From NCBI RefSeq assembly GCF_024498295.1, contig NZ_CP101827.1, positions 996,001 through 1,060,000 of the forward strand: 64,000 nucleotides of DNA. The letters run 5' to 3'. The notes beneath the pieces were generated by a model that saw only the letters and a program-made list of their open reading frames with translations, was not told where the DNA came from and searched no databases. This stretch comes from Thermocaproicibacter melissae. GTDB lineage: Bacteria; Bacillota; Clostridia; Oscillospirales; Acutalibacteraceae. This document shows positions 1-8,596 of this stretch, piece after piece. A program made the translations under genes and the position numbers. How positions within the stretch are numbered: position 1 is the stretch's first letter; each line of letters opens with the position of its first letter.

Positions 1-2503
1 TGACATCTGCGGTGAGGACGACCTCTGCTTTTTTGCCTTCAAGGTCTACGACTGCGCTGACGCCGTCTAAAGCGTTGAGAGCTTTCTCCACGTGCATTTT
101 GCAATGTTCGCACATCATGCCATTAATGGTAATAATCTTTTTCATTTCTTTATATCCCTTCTCATCTGTTATAGTTTGTATATTTGCCTCACGCCGCTCT
201 TCGTTCTGTACCGAGGGAGCACGGCCCGAGCGGAAGAAACGAAGTCGCAGCGCGTTGGTAACGACAAAAACGGAACTGAAGCTCATGGCAGCAGCGGCTA
301 TCATGGGGCTCAGTGTCCAGTGGAACGCAGGGTAAAACAAACCGGCCGCTATCGGGATTCCGATGACGTTGTAGAAGAATGCCCAGAAAAGGTTCTCTTT
401 GATGTTCCTCATGGTGGCACGGCTAAGGCGAATCGCTTCAACTGCATCCAACAGGTCGTTTTTCATCAGGACAATATCAGCCGACTCAATCGCAATATCC
501 GTGCCGGCACCGATTGCAATGCCGACATCGGCTCCGGCGAGCGCAGGCGCATCATTGATGCCGTCGCCGATCATTGCGGTCCTTCGTCCGCTTTCCTGAA
601 TCCGGCGGATTTCCCCGGCTTTATCCTGCGGCAGGACCTCGGCAATAGCTCTGCCGATACCGAGGTTCTTGCGGATAGCCTCTGCCGTCTGGCGATTGTC
701 GCCCGTCAGCATGACGACTTCAATGCCCATGATTTCAAATTCCCGAATTGCTTGGCGGCTGGTTGGCTTCACTACATCCGCCGCGGCGATAAGGCCAATC
801 AGCGTCTGTTCCCTTGCAAAGAAAAGCGGTGTTTTCCCCTCTTCTGCCAACTTCATGGCTCGCTTTTCGGCATTTCCCGGGTGAATGCCAAGTTCATTCA
901 TAAAGGCAAGATTGCCGGCAGCACAGCGCTTTCCGTCAACCAAAGCGGAAACGCCGCGCCCGGCCTCAGCCTTAAAGTCTTCAACAGGCAACGCGTCGAT
1001 TTTCTTCTCTGAGGCGTAAGTCATGATGGCTTCCGCCAACGGATGCTCGGACGATTTTTCCAGCGACGCGGCGATTTGCAGTAGTTCTGTTTCCGTGACT
1101 CCGTCTGCCGGAAGCAAATCGGTGACGCGCGGCTTTCCTTCGGTTATGGTGCCGGTTTTGTCAAGCACGACGGTCTTAATGCTTTGGGCGGCTTCGAGCG
1201 CTTCGCCGGATTTAATCAAAATGCCGTCTGCCGCCCCGCGCCCTGTGCCGACCATAATAGCCACAGGCGTTGCAAGGCCGAGTGCGCATGGGCAGGAGAT
1301 AACAAGGACGGAAATTCCGATGGACAGCGCAAACTCAAAGGATTGCCCTGCCAGCAGCCACCCCACTGTGGCAACAATGGCGATGGCAATTACGACGGGC
1401 ACAAAGACTCCGCTCACGCGGTCCGCAAGCTTCGCGATAGGGGCTTTGGAAGAACCCGCCTCTTCCATAAGGCGGATAATCTGCGCCAAGGTTGTGTCTT
1501 CCCCGACCTTCTCGGCGCGAAACTTGAAAAAGCCGGTCCCGTTGACGGTTGCCGCAATGACTTGGTCGCCCGGCTTTTTTGCGGCGGGGATACTCTCGCC
1601 CGTAACGGTGGACTGGTCAACGGAAGAGATGCCCTCCGTCACCACACCGTCGACGGGGATTCTTTGCCCGGGGCGAACCACAACGATATCTCCCACTTTG
1701 ACTTGTTCCACGGGGATTTCCGTCTCTTCTCCGTCCCGCTCCACCGTTGCGGTTTTTGGGGCAAGCTGAACCAGCTTTGTGATGGCCTCCGACGTTTTTC
1801 CTTTTGACCGGGCCTCCAGATATTTTCCGAGGGTAATCAGGGTTAAAATTGTGCCAGCCGATTCAAAATAGAGATTCGACAGGCTCTGCTCTGCCACCGC
1901 AAAATTGCCGTGGCCAATGGCCCAGCCGATGCGGTAGATAGCATATATGCCGTAGGCAACCGCAGCGGAAGAACCCACCGCAATGAGCGAATCCATGTTC
2001 GGGGCACGCTTTGCGAGCGCCCGAAAGCCCGTGCGGTAATAACCGCGGTTCACATACAAAATCGGAAGAAGAAGCAAAAACTGCGTCAACGCAAAGACGA
2101 CGCCGTTTTCCGTGCCGTGAAAGGCAGCCGTCATAAACGGCGGCACAGGAAGGCCGAACCACATGTAAAGCATGTGGTGCATGGCAAGGTACATCAGCGG
2201 AATCCAAAAGGCAAACGAGACAATAAGACGAGTTTTCGCCGCTTTTTGCTGTGCCGAAAAAGTATCTTCTCCTTTGCTTTCCGAACGCCGGTTTTCCTCG
2301 TCGCTTGGGAAAGCGCCGTACCCGGCTTCCTCTACTGCACGGATGATTGCCTGCTGTTTATCTCCTTCATATTCAACCAGCATGCTGTTGGTAAGCAAGC
2401 TGACGTTGACGGATTTCACTCCGTCAACCTTTTTTACGCTCCGCTCAACCGCTGCCGAACAGGCAGAACAGCTCATGCCGGTAACGCGAAATTTCTGTTT
2501 CAT
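1..2503 (-). CDS. copA: Copper-translocating P1B-type ATPase, 3' end off window
   Basis: Exports Cu(I) across the cytoplasmic membrane using ATP. The frame stays open for 834 codons from ATG 2503 to the window edge. In order it shows an N-terminal HMA domain (GMSCSAC, about residue 8), membrane helices, the TGES actuator motif, the CPC metal site (SCPCALG), the phosphorylation site DKTGT, and GDGIND. After the last helices comes a second, C-terminal HMA domain with GMMCEHC near residue 790, which runs to the edge. An internal ATG just before it shows how a separate CopZ-type chaperone could be read from the same frame. The start is preceded by a GAGGTGG ribosome site. The stop codon is not seen. 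Confidence 0.93.
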   Translation of the reverse strand, partial: MKQKFRVTGMSCSACSAAVERSVKKVDGVKSVNVSLLTNSMLVEYEGDKQQAIIRAVEEAGYGAFPSDEENRRSESKGEDTFSAQQKAAKTRLIVSFAFWIPLMYLAMHHMLYMWFGLPVPPFMTAAFHGTENGVVFALTQFLLLLPILYVNRGYYRTGFRALAKRAPNMDSLIAVGSSAAVAYGIYAIYRIGWAIGHGNFAVAEQSLSNLYFESAGTILTLITLGKYLEARSKGKTSEAITKLVQLAPKTATVERDGEETEIPVEQVKVGDIVVVRPGQRIPVDGVVTEGISSVDQSTVTGESIPAAKKPGDQVIAATVNGTGFFKFRAEKVGEDTTLAQIIRLMEEAGSSKAPIAKLADRVSGVFVPVVIAIAIVATVGWLLAGQSFEFALSIGISVLVISCPCALGLATPVAIMVGTGRGAADGILIKSGEALEAAQSIKTVVLDKTGTITEGKPRVTDLLPADGVTETELLQIAASLEKSSEHPLAEAIMTYASEKKIDALPVEDFKAEAGRGVSALVDGKRCAAGNLAFMNELGIHPGNAEKRAMKLAEEGKTPLFFAREQTLIGLIAAADVVKPTSRQAIREFEIMGIEVVMLTGDNRQTAEAIRKNLGIGRAIAEVLPQDKAGEIRRIQESGRRTAMIGDGINDAPALAGADVGIAIGAGTDIAIESADIVLMKNDLLDAVEAIRLSRATMRNIKENLFWAFFYNVIGIPIAAGLFYPAFHWTLSPMIAAAAMSFSSVFVVTNALRLRFFRSGRAPSVQNEERREANIQTITDEKGYKEMKKIITINGMMCEHCKMHVEKALNALDGVSAVVDLEGKKAEVVLTADV

Positions 2504-2525
2504 GTAACCACCTCAACCGGGGATC

Positions 2526-2559
2526 ATTATAAAATACCCCTTTCCTAACGGTTTGTCAA
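2526..2559 (-). promoter_or_regulatory. Putative copA promoter and operator region
   Basis: On the minus strand TTGACA (2559-2554) lies 17 bases from TATTTT (2536-2531); a better TATAAT (2531-2526) sits further downstream. GGGG and CCCC blocks flank the -10 area as an imperfect inverted repeat, which resembles copper-repressor operators of the CsoR type. The operator reading is inference. Confidence 0.4.
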
Positions 2560-2683
2560 CTGTCGGTATTTTTCGCCTGGACACCGGAAATATGTGATGT
2601 CTGATGCGCTTGCATTTCCGGAGGACGGCGTTTTTGCCCGCTGTTTGGACTCCGATGCAAACTTTAACGCAGGCATAAAAATA

Positions 2684-2714
2684 CCCGCAAAGCGTGCTGT
2701 GTGCTCTTGCGGGG
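2684..2714 (-). terminator. Rho-independent terminator after the vanZ-like gene
   Basis: CCCGCAA-type arms with a single bulge enclose a short loop. On the minus strand the hairpin is followed by a T-rich tract, just past the stop of the VanZ-like gene. Confidence 0.7.
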
Positions 2715-2739
2715 TAAATTTATTGCATTTATAAATACG

Positions 2740-3192
2740 TTATATTTTGGCCCTACGGCGCGATTTCATGCAATGGATGATGAGGCAAATCAGGCCGAGG
2801 CCTATCAAACATCCGGAAAAATCAATCCAGATATCGACGACATTGCCGTTTCTGCCCGGATAAAAAAGCTGAATGGTTTCGTCGACAAGCGGCACGGCCA
2901 GAAACCAAAACAGTGGAGAAGGAAAAATCCGTTTGCCTTGTTTCCAAAGAGAAAGGCTCAGCGTGAAACCAAAAAGGAAATACTCCGTAAGATGCGCCAG
3001 CTTGCGCACCGCAAAGGACGTAAGTGTAACGGAAATTCCGACACGCGAAAAAAGATTCTCGAAAAACATCAGAACAAACTTGCTTTGCTCGTCGGACTGT
3101 TCGCCGGAAAACATGGAATTATGAAAAATCCACAGCGCAACGAGGATGGGCAGAGTCTGAAAAAACAGTTGCTTCCATTCATGCTTTTTCAT
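2740..3192 (-). CDS. VanZ-like family membrane protein
   Basis: A 150-residue protein with about four hydrophobic segments (near residues 8-23, 65-80, 92-105, 122-140). It has the VanZ-type core: VRKLAHLTEYFLFG, then a second motif VDETIQLFYPGR followed by DIWIDFSGCLIG. VanZ proteins are linked to low-level teicoplanin resistance in enterococci, but most homologues have no proven role. It starts at ATG 3192 behind AAAGGA and appears to be transcribed alone, with a terminator just downstream. Family assignment is firm; function is not. Confidence 0.85.
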   Translation of the reverse strand: MKKHEWKQLFFQTLPILVALWIFHNSMFSGEQSDEQSKFVLMFFENLFSRVGISVTLTSFAVRKLAHLTEYFLFGFTLSLSLWKQGKRIFPSPLFWFLAVPLVDETIQLFYPGRNGNVVDIWIDFSGCLIGLGLICLIIHCMKSRRRAKI

Positions 3193-3529
3193 AAAGTGAT
3201 TCCTTTACTCACTTTGTAGCGCAGTTGCTGCAGGCAATCTTTCGATTACAGTCACGGATATCCAAAGAAGCACGAACTGCATTAAAAAGTATACAGTCCT
3301 TTCGAGGATTTGTCAAAACAAGAGAAACGCCTTTCTCGTCTTCAAACTCGGGCATCAAGTTTTCAATACCCCAAAATCGCCGACGGTGATGTCTGAGGGA
3401 CGGTGCAGCACGAAAGGCCTTCCGTCCGAGAGACGAAAAAGCAGCAGAAAAAATGGCAGCAAATTCGTGAAAACGAATTGCTGCCTTTTTCGAGGGGAAA
3501 TCCCTATGTTCAGTGAAACAGCAGGAGAG
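3193..3529. other. Intergenic region without a recognisable gene
   Basis: About 340 bases between the VanZ-like gene and spoIVA. Apart from the hairpin at 3455-3485 I see no gene, tRNA or riboswitch I can name. Confidence 0.5.
3455..3485 (-). terminator. Terminator after spoIVA
   Basis: GGCAGCAAATTCGT pairs with ACGAATTGCTGCC around a four-base loop. T-runs flank it on both strands. On the minus strand it closes the sipL-spoIVA unit. Confidence 0.85.
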
Positions 3530-5008
3530 TTACAGGATAATGCAAATTAGTCCATTGCAGCCTTCGTTGATAATGCGCTCAATTGTTTCGCGCATTTTCT
3601 CACGCGCGTCGTCCGGCATGCGCGTCAGCTTGTTGTGCAGGCCGTCGTTTACAAGTTCATGCAAGCTCTTGCCGAAAATATTGGAATCCCAGATTTGCGT
3701 GGGGTTCGATTCAAACTCTTTCAGAATGTAATCGACCAGTTCCTGCGACTGCTGCTCAGAACCGACAATGGGTGTGATTTCCGTCGTGATGCGTGTTTTC
3801 AGCATATGGATAGACGGTGCGGCCGCCTTCAGCCGGATTCCGTATCTTCCGCCCTGCCGAATGATTTCAGGCTCGTCGAGCGTCAGTTCATCAATGCTCG
3901 GCATTACGATGCCGTAACCGGTCTCTTCTGCGTCGCGGTATGCTGCACCGATTTTGTCGTATGTCTTTTTCATTTCCGCCATTTGGAGCATGCAGTCCAT
4001 CAGGCTGCCTTCGTCCTTGATTTCAAGGCCGGTTTTCTCACCCAGCACCTTGTAGAACAAACCCGGCTGCAGCGTAATATTGATTCTCGCACGCCCGGTA
4101 CCGAGATCCATGGAAACCGTACGCGCTGCCGAAATATACTCGCAGGATGTAACGTTTGAGATAATGCCGTCTACATCGCGAATCTTGGAGACCTTCTCCG
4201 CGGATTGACGAATCGTTGAAAAGACGGAAGAGCGAAGCCAGTGCTCCTTTTCCAGCAGAGAAATCCAGTGCGGCATTTCGACTTTGATTTCGCGCACCGG
4301 GAATTCAAACAAAATCTTCGTGAGGATGTCTTCAATGTCTTTCTCCGACATCTCAAGGCAGTTGACGGCAAGCGTCGGCACGCCGTATTTCTGCTCCAGT
4401 GCTGCGGCCATCTCGATGGCATTCTGCGTTGTCGGGTCAACGCAGTTGAGCAAGACGATGAACGGCTTATTGATTTTCTTCAGCTCGTCAATGACGCGTT
4501 CCTCGGCCTCTTCATACTCGGCGCGCGGAATGTCGCTGATGCTGCCATCTGTCGTTACAACAAGGCCGATGGTGGAATGTTCGGTGATGACCTTTTTGGT
4601 TCCGATTTCCGCCGCCATGTTGAACGGAATCGGTTCCTTATACCACGGCGTCATCACCATGCGCGGGGTGTCGCCCTCTATGTAGCCGAGTGCGCTTGGA
4701 ACGATATAACCAACACAGTCAATCATCCGCACGGAAAAAGTTGCACTGTCGCCGATATGAACGGTAACGGCCTTTTCCGGAATGAATTTCGGCTCTGTTG
4801 TCATAATCGTCCGTCCGGCCGCGGACTGTGGCATTTCATCAATGGCGCGTTCCTTTGAATACTTGGAATCCATATTCGGCACAACAATGGTATCCATGAA
4901 GCGCTTGATGAAAGTCGATTTGCCGGTTCTAACTGGTCCGACGACCCCAATGTAAATATCTCCGTTTGTTCGCTCGGAAATATCCCGGTAGATATTGCGT
5001 TCTTCCAT
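3530..5008 (-). CDS. spoIVA: Stage IV sporulation protein A, coat basement-layer ATPase
   Basis: SpoIVA is the cytoskeleton-like ATPase that polymerises on the forespore outer membrane and anchors the spore coat. The 492-residue length is the family's usual size. An ATPase domain at the N terminus shows the P-loop GPVRTGKSTF (about residues 24-33) and a switch-like MIDCVGY. The C-terminal part ends in the hydrophobic CNGLICIIL, typical of the tail that contacts SpoVM and the membrane. ATG 5008 is preceded by a GGAGG-type site. It lies 63 bases downstream of the sipL-like gene on the same strand, so the two are probably one sporulation transcript. Confidence 0.97.
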   Translation of the reverse strand: MEERNIYRDISERTNGDIYIGVVGPVRTGKSTFIKRFMDTIVVPNMDSKYSKERAIDEMPQSAAGRTIMTTEPKFIPEKAVTVHIGDSATFSVRMIDCVGYIVPSALGYIEGDTPRMVMTPWYKEPIPFNMAAEIGTKKVITEHSTIGLVVTTDGSISDIPRAEYEEAEERVIDELKKINKPFIVLLNCVDPTTQNAIEMAAALEQKYGVPTLAVNCLEMSEKDIEDILTKILFEFPVREIKVEMPHWISLLEKEHWLRSSVFSTIRQSAEKVSKIRDVDGIISNVTSCEYISAARTVSMDLGTGRARINITLQPGLFYKVLGEKTGLEIKDEGSLMDCMLQMAEMKKTYDKIGAAYRDAEETGYGIVMPSIDELTLDEPEIIRQGGRYGIRLKAAAPSIHMLKTRITTEITPIVGSEQQSQELVDYILKEFESNPTQIWDSNIFGKSLHELVNDGLHNKLTRMPDDAREKMRETIERIINEGCNGLICIIL

Positions 5009-5071
5009 TTTGCCTCCCCCTCCGGATGAGAATATTTTGCCGCTGAAGCTGACAGGAGTATCGCCGGGCCG

Positions 5072-6604
5072 CTACATGGGTATCAGCAGCATCCCCCTGT
5101 TCTCAACAACATCGCCTGTTATTCCGTTTTCAGCGCATACCGAGGCCATGGAGGTGCGGTACTCGCGGGCAATGTCCCAGACGCTTTCACCTGCATCAGC
5201 AAAATAGAGGCAAAGGGAAGCGGTGGTGTCGCGTGCAACAGGTTTTGTTTCATCCGCCGTAACTGCCGTAACCGATTTGAAGGTAATGCGGCGCATAATT
5301 TCAGCACAAATGAAAATTTCGGTCTTCATTTCAATTCCGCTGCCGGAAATCCGGTAGCTGATTGCACCCGTCGTTACCTCAGGCTCGCACTTCAAATCTC
5401 CTTCTGCCGAGCAAGACATCTCATGCTCAAAATCAATCATTCGTTCAAAATAGATCGGTGCGTTCTGCTCGTTTCTCGCCAGCACGCACAGATTGTATTT
5501 GCCCTTCAGCTTCATTTTTCCTTCATCAAAGGAAGCTGTCGCGCTGGCCATTTCACTCCAGACATCAATTACTTTGGTAATGGTGGTACCTTCCTGCGTC
5601 AGTTCCGCCTTATGGTAGATGGTATCCTGCACCGACTCTGCAAAAGTTTCCATTGTCTTTTGCTTGGCATCAATGTTCATATCATAAGTGCGGGAAAATG
5701 CATCGTTGACCAGAACAATCTTCTTCTGGCGGTATGCCTTCGCCGTTGCGGAGATTTTCACCTGCGTATCAAAGAAGGTCTTATCGCCGGAGTAATCATT
5801 TTTAATCTGCGCATCCGCACTCACTACATCCATGCTAACAAAGCAGGAGCAGTCGTCCGTGACACCGTCGCAGTCCAACATTTGTGTAAACGGGAGCGTA
5901 TACTCCATCGTTTCCAGCTCGCCGTTTTCTTCCACCGTGCGGTAAAGGAACTTGACGTTTGCTTCGCCCTTTGTCATCAGTTTTCCTGCGGCAATCTTGC
6001 AGTCCTGCAAAACGACATACGCATCCGAGCGCACAATGGCATCGGCCGGCGGCTTTCCCTGTCCCAGCTCAAGGACTTCGTCGACACTGAACTGCTGCTG
6101 TGCGAAGCCGACCAGTTCGTAGGCTGTGGTCTGCAGTTTTTGCTGCTCAACATCGCTGCCGCAGATGTTGCTGACCATTTCACACTGACCGGTTGAAATG
6201 ACTTTTGCGCACAAAGAGAAGGAACCATGCACATTCAGGCGGCGTGGGCTGGAGGCGCGGCAGTTCACATACTCCACACGCGCAAAAGCCGAAACCATGG
6301 CATTTTCCGCCTGCTGTTTCAAGGCAATCTCTGCCGTATAGGAATCGTCACATTCGTGGCAACGGACGCACTTTCCCTCAGGGTCAAGATAGAAGATCTT
6401 CACGGTATAGCTTCCATCCAGCATCAGTCGGTCTCCCGTGATGCTTCGAGAGGAGATTTTCGGGTAGATCTGACACTTCAGGATTCGCTGGATGTCAGGG
6501 CAGTAATCCGGCAGATTGATATCTATATCAATCGGCTGCTCCTGACAGCCGTCGAATAAAATTTCACCGACGGCAATCCTTTCCCGCTCAAGCATATAAT
6601 CCAT
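5072..6604 (-). CDS. sipL: SipL-like spore coat morphogenetic protein (SPOCS/DUF3794 + LysM)
   Basis: A 510-residue protein. The N-terminal part carries DUF3794 (SPOCS) signatures such as DINLPDYCPDIQRIL (about residues 26-42), and more copies of that fold follow. The last 50 residues form a LysM module (GESVWDIAREY ... MLLIPM). This layout matches SipL of Clostridioides difficile, which binds SpoIVA through its LysM domain and is needed for coat attachment. Here the gene is immediately upstream of spoIVA, which strongly supports the same role. ATG 6604 sits behind AAAAGGAGAG. Many other clostridial DUF3794-LysM proteins exist, so the symbol rests on architecture plus context. Confidence 0.82.
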   Translation of the reverse strand: MDYMLERERIAVGEILFDGCQEQPIDIDINLPDYCPDIQRILKCQIYPKISSRSITGDRLMLDGSYTVKIFYLDPEGKCVRCHECDDSYTAEIALKQQAENAMVSAFARVEYVNCRASSPRRLNVHGSFSLCAKVISTGQCEMVSNICGSDVEQQKLQTTAYELVGFAQQQFSVDEVLELGQGKPPADAIVRSDAYVVLQDCKIAAGKLMTKGEANVKFLYRTVEENGELETMEYTLPFTQMLDCDGVTDDCSCFVSMDVVSADAQIKNDYSGDKTFFDTQVKISATAKAYRQKKIVLVNDAFSRTYDMNIDAKQKTMETFAESVQDTIYHKAELTQEGTTITKVIDVWSEMASATASFDEGKMKLKGKYNLCVLARNEQNAPIYFERMIDFEHEMSCSAEGDLKCEPEVTTGAISYRISGSGIEMKTEIFICAEIMRRITFKSVTAVTADETKPVARDTTASLCLYFADAGESVWDIAREYRTSMASVCAENGITGDVVENRGMLLIPM

Positions 6605-6634
6605 AAAGGTCTCTCCTTTTCCTGTTTCTAAGTA

Positions 6635-6663
6635 ATGGTATTCGGGACTCGTCTGTTTTATGC
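6635..6663 (-). promoter_or_regulatory. Candidate sigma-E promoter of sipL-spoIVA
   Basis: On the minus strand GCATAAA (6663-6657) and AATACCAT (6642-6635) are separated by 14 bases. They match the mother-cell sigma-E consensus (-35 KMATAWT, -10 CATACAAT-like) at most positions, with correct spacing and position upstream of sipL. No good sigma-A pair is seen here. This is a consensus match by eye. Confidence 0.5.
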
Positions 6664-6680
6664 TCAGTAGCCGAAAAAAA

Positions 6681-6712
6681 GGAGGACGGTTTCCAGAAAG
6701 AAACCGTCCTCC
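6681..6712 (-). terminator. Terminator ending the housekeeping-spoVM transcript
   Basis: GGAGGACGGTTTC pairs with GAAACCGTCCTCC around a six-base loop, and seven T follow on the minus strand. It lies 29 bases past the spoVM stop codon and separates that run from sipL-spoIVA. Confidence 0.92.
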
Positions 6713-6740
6713 CTTTGGGAAAAGGATTCATATGTTACGA

Positions 6741-6821
6741 TTACTGCTCTTTTTTTATGTTGAACATCTTGCGCAAAAGGAAAGCAAGGAATTTTGAACT
6801 CTTCACAACGACTACCTTCAT
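6741..6821 (-). CDS. spoVM: SpoVM, 26-residue spore coat anchor peptide
   Basis: ATG at 6821 is preceded by a perfect AGGAGGT seven bases away, and the frame stops with TAA after exactly 26 codons, the length of Bacillus subtilis SpoVM. The pattern MK....K..KFL....R.M....K is shared with SpoVM: here KSSKFLAFLLRKMF fills the amphipathic helix that recognises positive curvature on the forespore and recruits SpoIVA. Its place downstream of rsgA and thiN is the same as in B. subtilis. The first residues (VVVV) replace the usual FYTI. Probably expressed with the upstream genes and perhaps from an internal sporulation promoter; none is clear by eye. Confidence 0.9.
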   Translation of the reverse strand: MKVVVVKSSKFLAFLLRKMFNIKKEQ

Positions 6822-6843
6822 ACCGCTGACCTCCTAAATATGT

Positions 6844-7005
6844 TCAGCACCTTCTAAGAAGTGCAATGCCGACCGCTACCAAAAGGACTGAAAGGACGAA
6901 CATAACAAATCCCGGTGGGCAAAACCAGGACAGTGCCAGCCCAATGCCAAAAACAATACAGTAGCGTACCCATGAAGGCTTTCCATAGCTGCGGCTCTTC
7001 CACAT
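6844..7005 (-). CDS. Small hydrophobic membrane protein, unknown function
   Basis: A 53-residue frame beginning MWKSRSYGKPSW, followed by two hydrophobic stretches split by FCPPG and ending LLRRC. ATG 7005 is preferred because it follows GCGGGA; a TTG at 7050 would add 15 residues with no ribosome site. It sits between thiN and spoVM on the same strand with tight spacing, so it is probably co-transcribed. I do not recognise a named family. The place between thiN and spoVM hints at, but does not prove, a sporulation or envelope link. Confidence 0.65.
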   Translation of the reverse strand: MWKSRSYGKPSWVRYCIVFGIGLALSWFCPPGFVMFVLSVLLVAVGIALLRRC

Positions 7006-7076
7006 ATTCCCGCACCGCCCATCCGTTGTTTCTGTTACAGTATATAACAAACGGAGGAAATTGGTGCAAAGTAATT

Positions 7077-7712
7077 TTATTTCTGAACAATGATCAGCGC
7101 ATTGCCGCTGTGAACGGTAATCTGAGCAGTATCTTCCGTTATCTCATTGCTTACGCCGAGCGGAATCTCGGAAGAAAGGGTTGCATTCTCCAGCGGATAT
7201 TTCATTCCGATATAACTAACTTCACAAGCGGCACAGCCAAACGGGAACACGGAAAGGACCGCTCCCCGCATGCCGCTTATGGTGATTCTTCCTCCGCACA
7301 GAAGAAAAACACGGCGGCAGCCGTCTGAAATAAACGCTCGGCATCCCTGTGTGCAAAGGTATTGCAGGACGCAGAGATTGGCATACGAATGGTCAAAACG
7401 CTCTCCGCCGAGTGCCCCGTAAAGCTCGAAATCACGAAAACCGAGCCGAATTCCTTCCTTGACCGCCACAAAAAAGTCGGTATCATCTTTTTCCCGTTTG
7501 AGGCGTATGGTACGGATGCTTCTGGGAATCTCACTTTGCATAGAATCAAAATCCCCGACCAAAAGGTCAGGGACAACGCCGAATTTCACAAGAGTATCGT
7601 ACCCGCCGTCGGCACAGATAATAAACCTTTGGTTCCGGTCGAAATCGGAAAAGGGGTTTTCTGCGATTGGCGCGGCCCCGACTACAGCGCAGATTTTTCT
7701 TTCTTCTGCCAT
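7077..7712 (-). CDS. thiN: Thiamine pyrophosphokinase
   Basis: Transfers pyrophosphate from ATP to thiamine to make thiamine diphosphate. From ATG 7712 the protein has 211 residues, the usual size. Family motifs are visible: ICADGGYDTL, PDLLVGDFDSM with the metal-binding Asp residues, KDDTDFF, and ALGGERFDHSYANL. The start overlaps the end of rsgA by 31 bases and has GGAG upstream; a longer frame to 7880 would overlap rsgA much more and lacks support. The neighbours (rsgA, spoVM) are as in B. subtilis, except that rpe is missing between rsgA and thiN. Confidence 0.93.
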   Translation of the reverse strand: MAEERKICAVVGAAPIAENPFSDFDRNQRFIICADGGYDTLVKFGVVPDLLVGDFDSMQSEIPRSIRTIRLKREKDDTDFFVAVKEGIRLGFRDFELYGALGGERFDHSYANLCVLQYLCTQGCRAFISDGCRRVFLLCGGRITISGMRGAVLSVFPFGCAACEVSYIGMKYPLENATLSSEIPLGVSNEITEDTAQITVHSGNALIIVQK

Positions 7713-8593
7713 GATTTCTTTTCTTTCATCTCCTGATAAATTACACAATAACTTTCGTGGCGTGAGGAACTGATAACGCCTTCCTTCACCGCCGCGAGAA
7801 CCGCGCAGCCCTTCTCGCAGGTATGAGTGCAGGAAGTAAAACGGCACTGGTTCAGGTAGGGCCGGAACTCGCGGAAACACTCCGCAACATTATCCTTTGT
7901 AAGGGCACTGCTCATCTCGGAATCAAGGGCGGAAAAGCCGGGGGTGTCAATGACATATCCGCCTTCCGGCAGCTTCAGCAGTTCCACCTGCCGCGTGGTA
8001 TGGCGCCCGCGGCCGAGTTTTTGACTGATTTCCCCAGTCTGCAGATGGAATGTGCTAAACATTCTGTTGAGCAAGGTTGACTTGCCGACACCGGAATTTC
8101 CGGTAAAGGCGGTAATCTTCCCCGGAAGAATCGTTTCCAGCCCGTCGGTTCCATGAACCGGAGAGACATAAAAAAGCCGAATCCCGACTTTCCCGTATAT
8201 TTCGGAAAGTCCATCGGCGCTTTGAAGGTCTATCTTTGAAATCGCCAAAACTGGCTCAATGCCAGCTGCCTCCGCCTCGGCAATCAGGCGGTCAATTACG
8301 AGCGTATTCGGGGACGGTTCACAGGTGGAAACAACAATCACCAAGCAGTCTATGTTCGCAACGGGGGGACGCGCAAGGCAATTTTTCCGCGGCAAAATCT
8401 CTTCCACAAAACCGGTTTTGTCAGACGAAACACGAATCTTCACGCGGTCACCGGCCAAAGGAGTCATTCCCTTTTTGCGGAAAACGCCGCGTGCACGGCA
8501 CTCAATAACCCCATCGGAGGTTTCTACATAGTAGAAACCTCCGATTCCCTTTAATATTAACCCTTCAGAATAGTCTTTCATGTTTTCGGCCAT
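7682..8593 (-). CDS. rsgA: Ribosome small-subunit GTPase RsgA (YloQ/CpgA)
   Basis: A GTPase that helps the last steps of 30S subunit maturation. The 303-residue protein has an N-terminal OB fold, then the circularly permuted G motifs that define the family: SKIDL (G4) comes before GNSGVGKSTLLN (G1) and DTPG (G3). A C-terminal zinc finger is formed by CRFTSCTHTCEKGC. It starts three bases after the prkC stop, and no strong ribosome site is seen, so translation is probably coupled. In related bacteria CpgA is phosphorylated by PrkC, which fits the linkage here. Confidence 0.96.
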   Translation of the reverse strand: MAENMKDYSEGLILKGIGGFYYVETSDGVIECRARGVFRKKGMTPLAGDRVKIRVSSDKTGFVEEILPRKNCLARPPVANIDCLVIVVSTCEPSPNTLVIDRLIAEAEAAGIEPVLAISKIDLQSADGLSEIYGKVGIRLFYVSPVHGTDGLETILPGKITAFTGNSGVGKSTLLNRMFSTFHLQTGEISQKLGRGRHTTRQVELLKLPEGGYVIDTPGFSALDSEMSSALTKDNVAECFREFRPYLNQCRFTSCTHTCEKGCAVLAAVKEGVISSSRHESYCVIYQEMKEKKSWQKKEKSAL

Positions 8594-8596
8594 AGG

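Noticed and set aside
92-1807. Long plus-strand open frames opposite copA
   Set aside because: They lie wholly antisense to a P-type ATPase with all its motifs, have no ribosome sites and show no domain.
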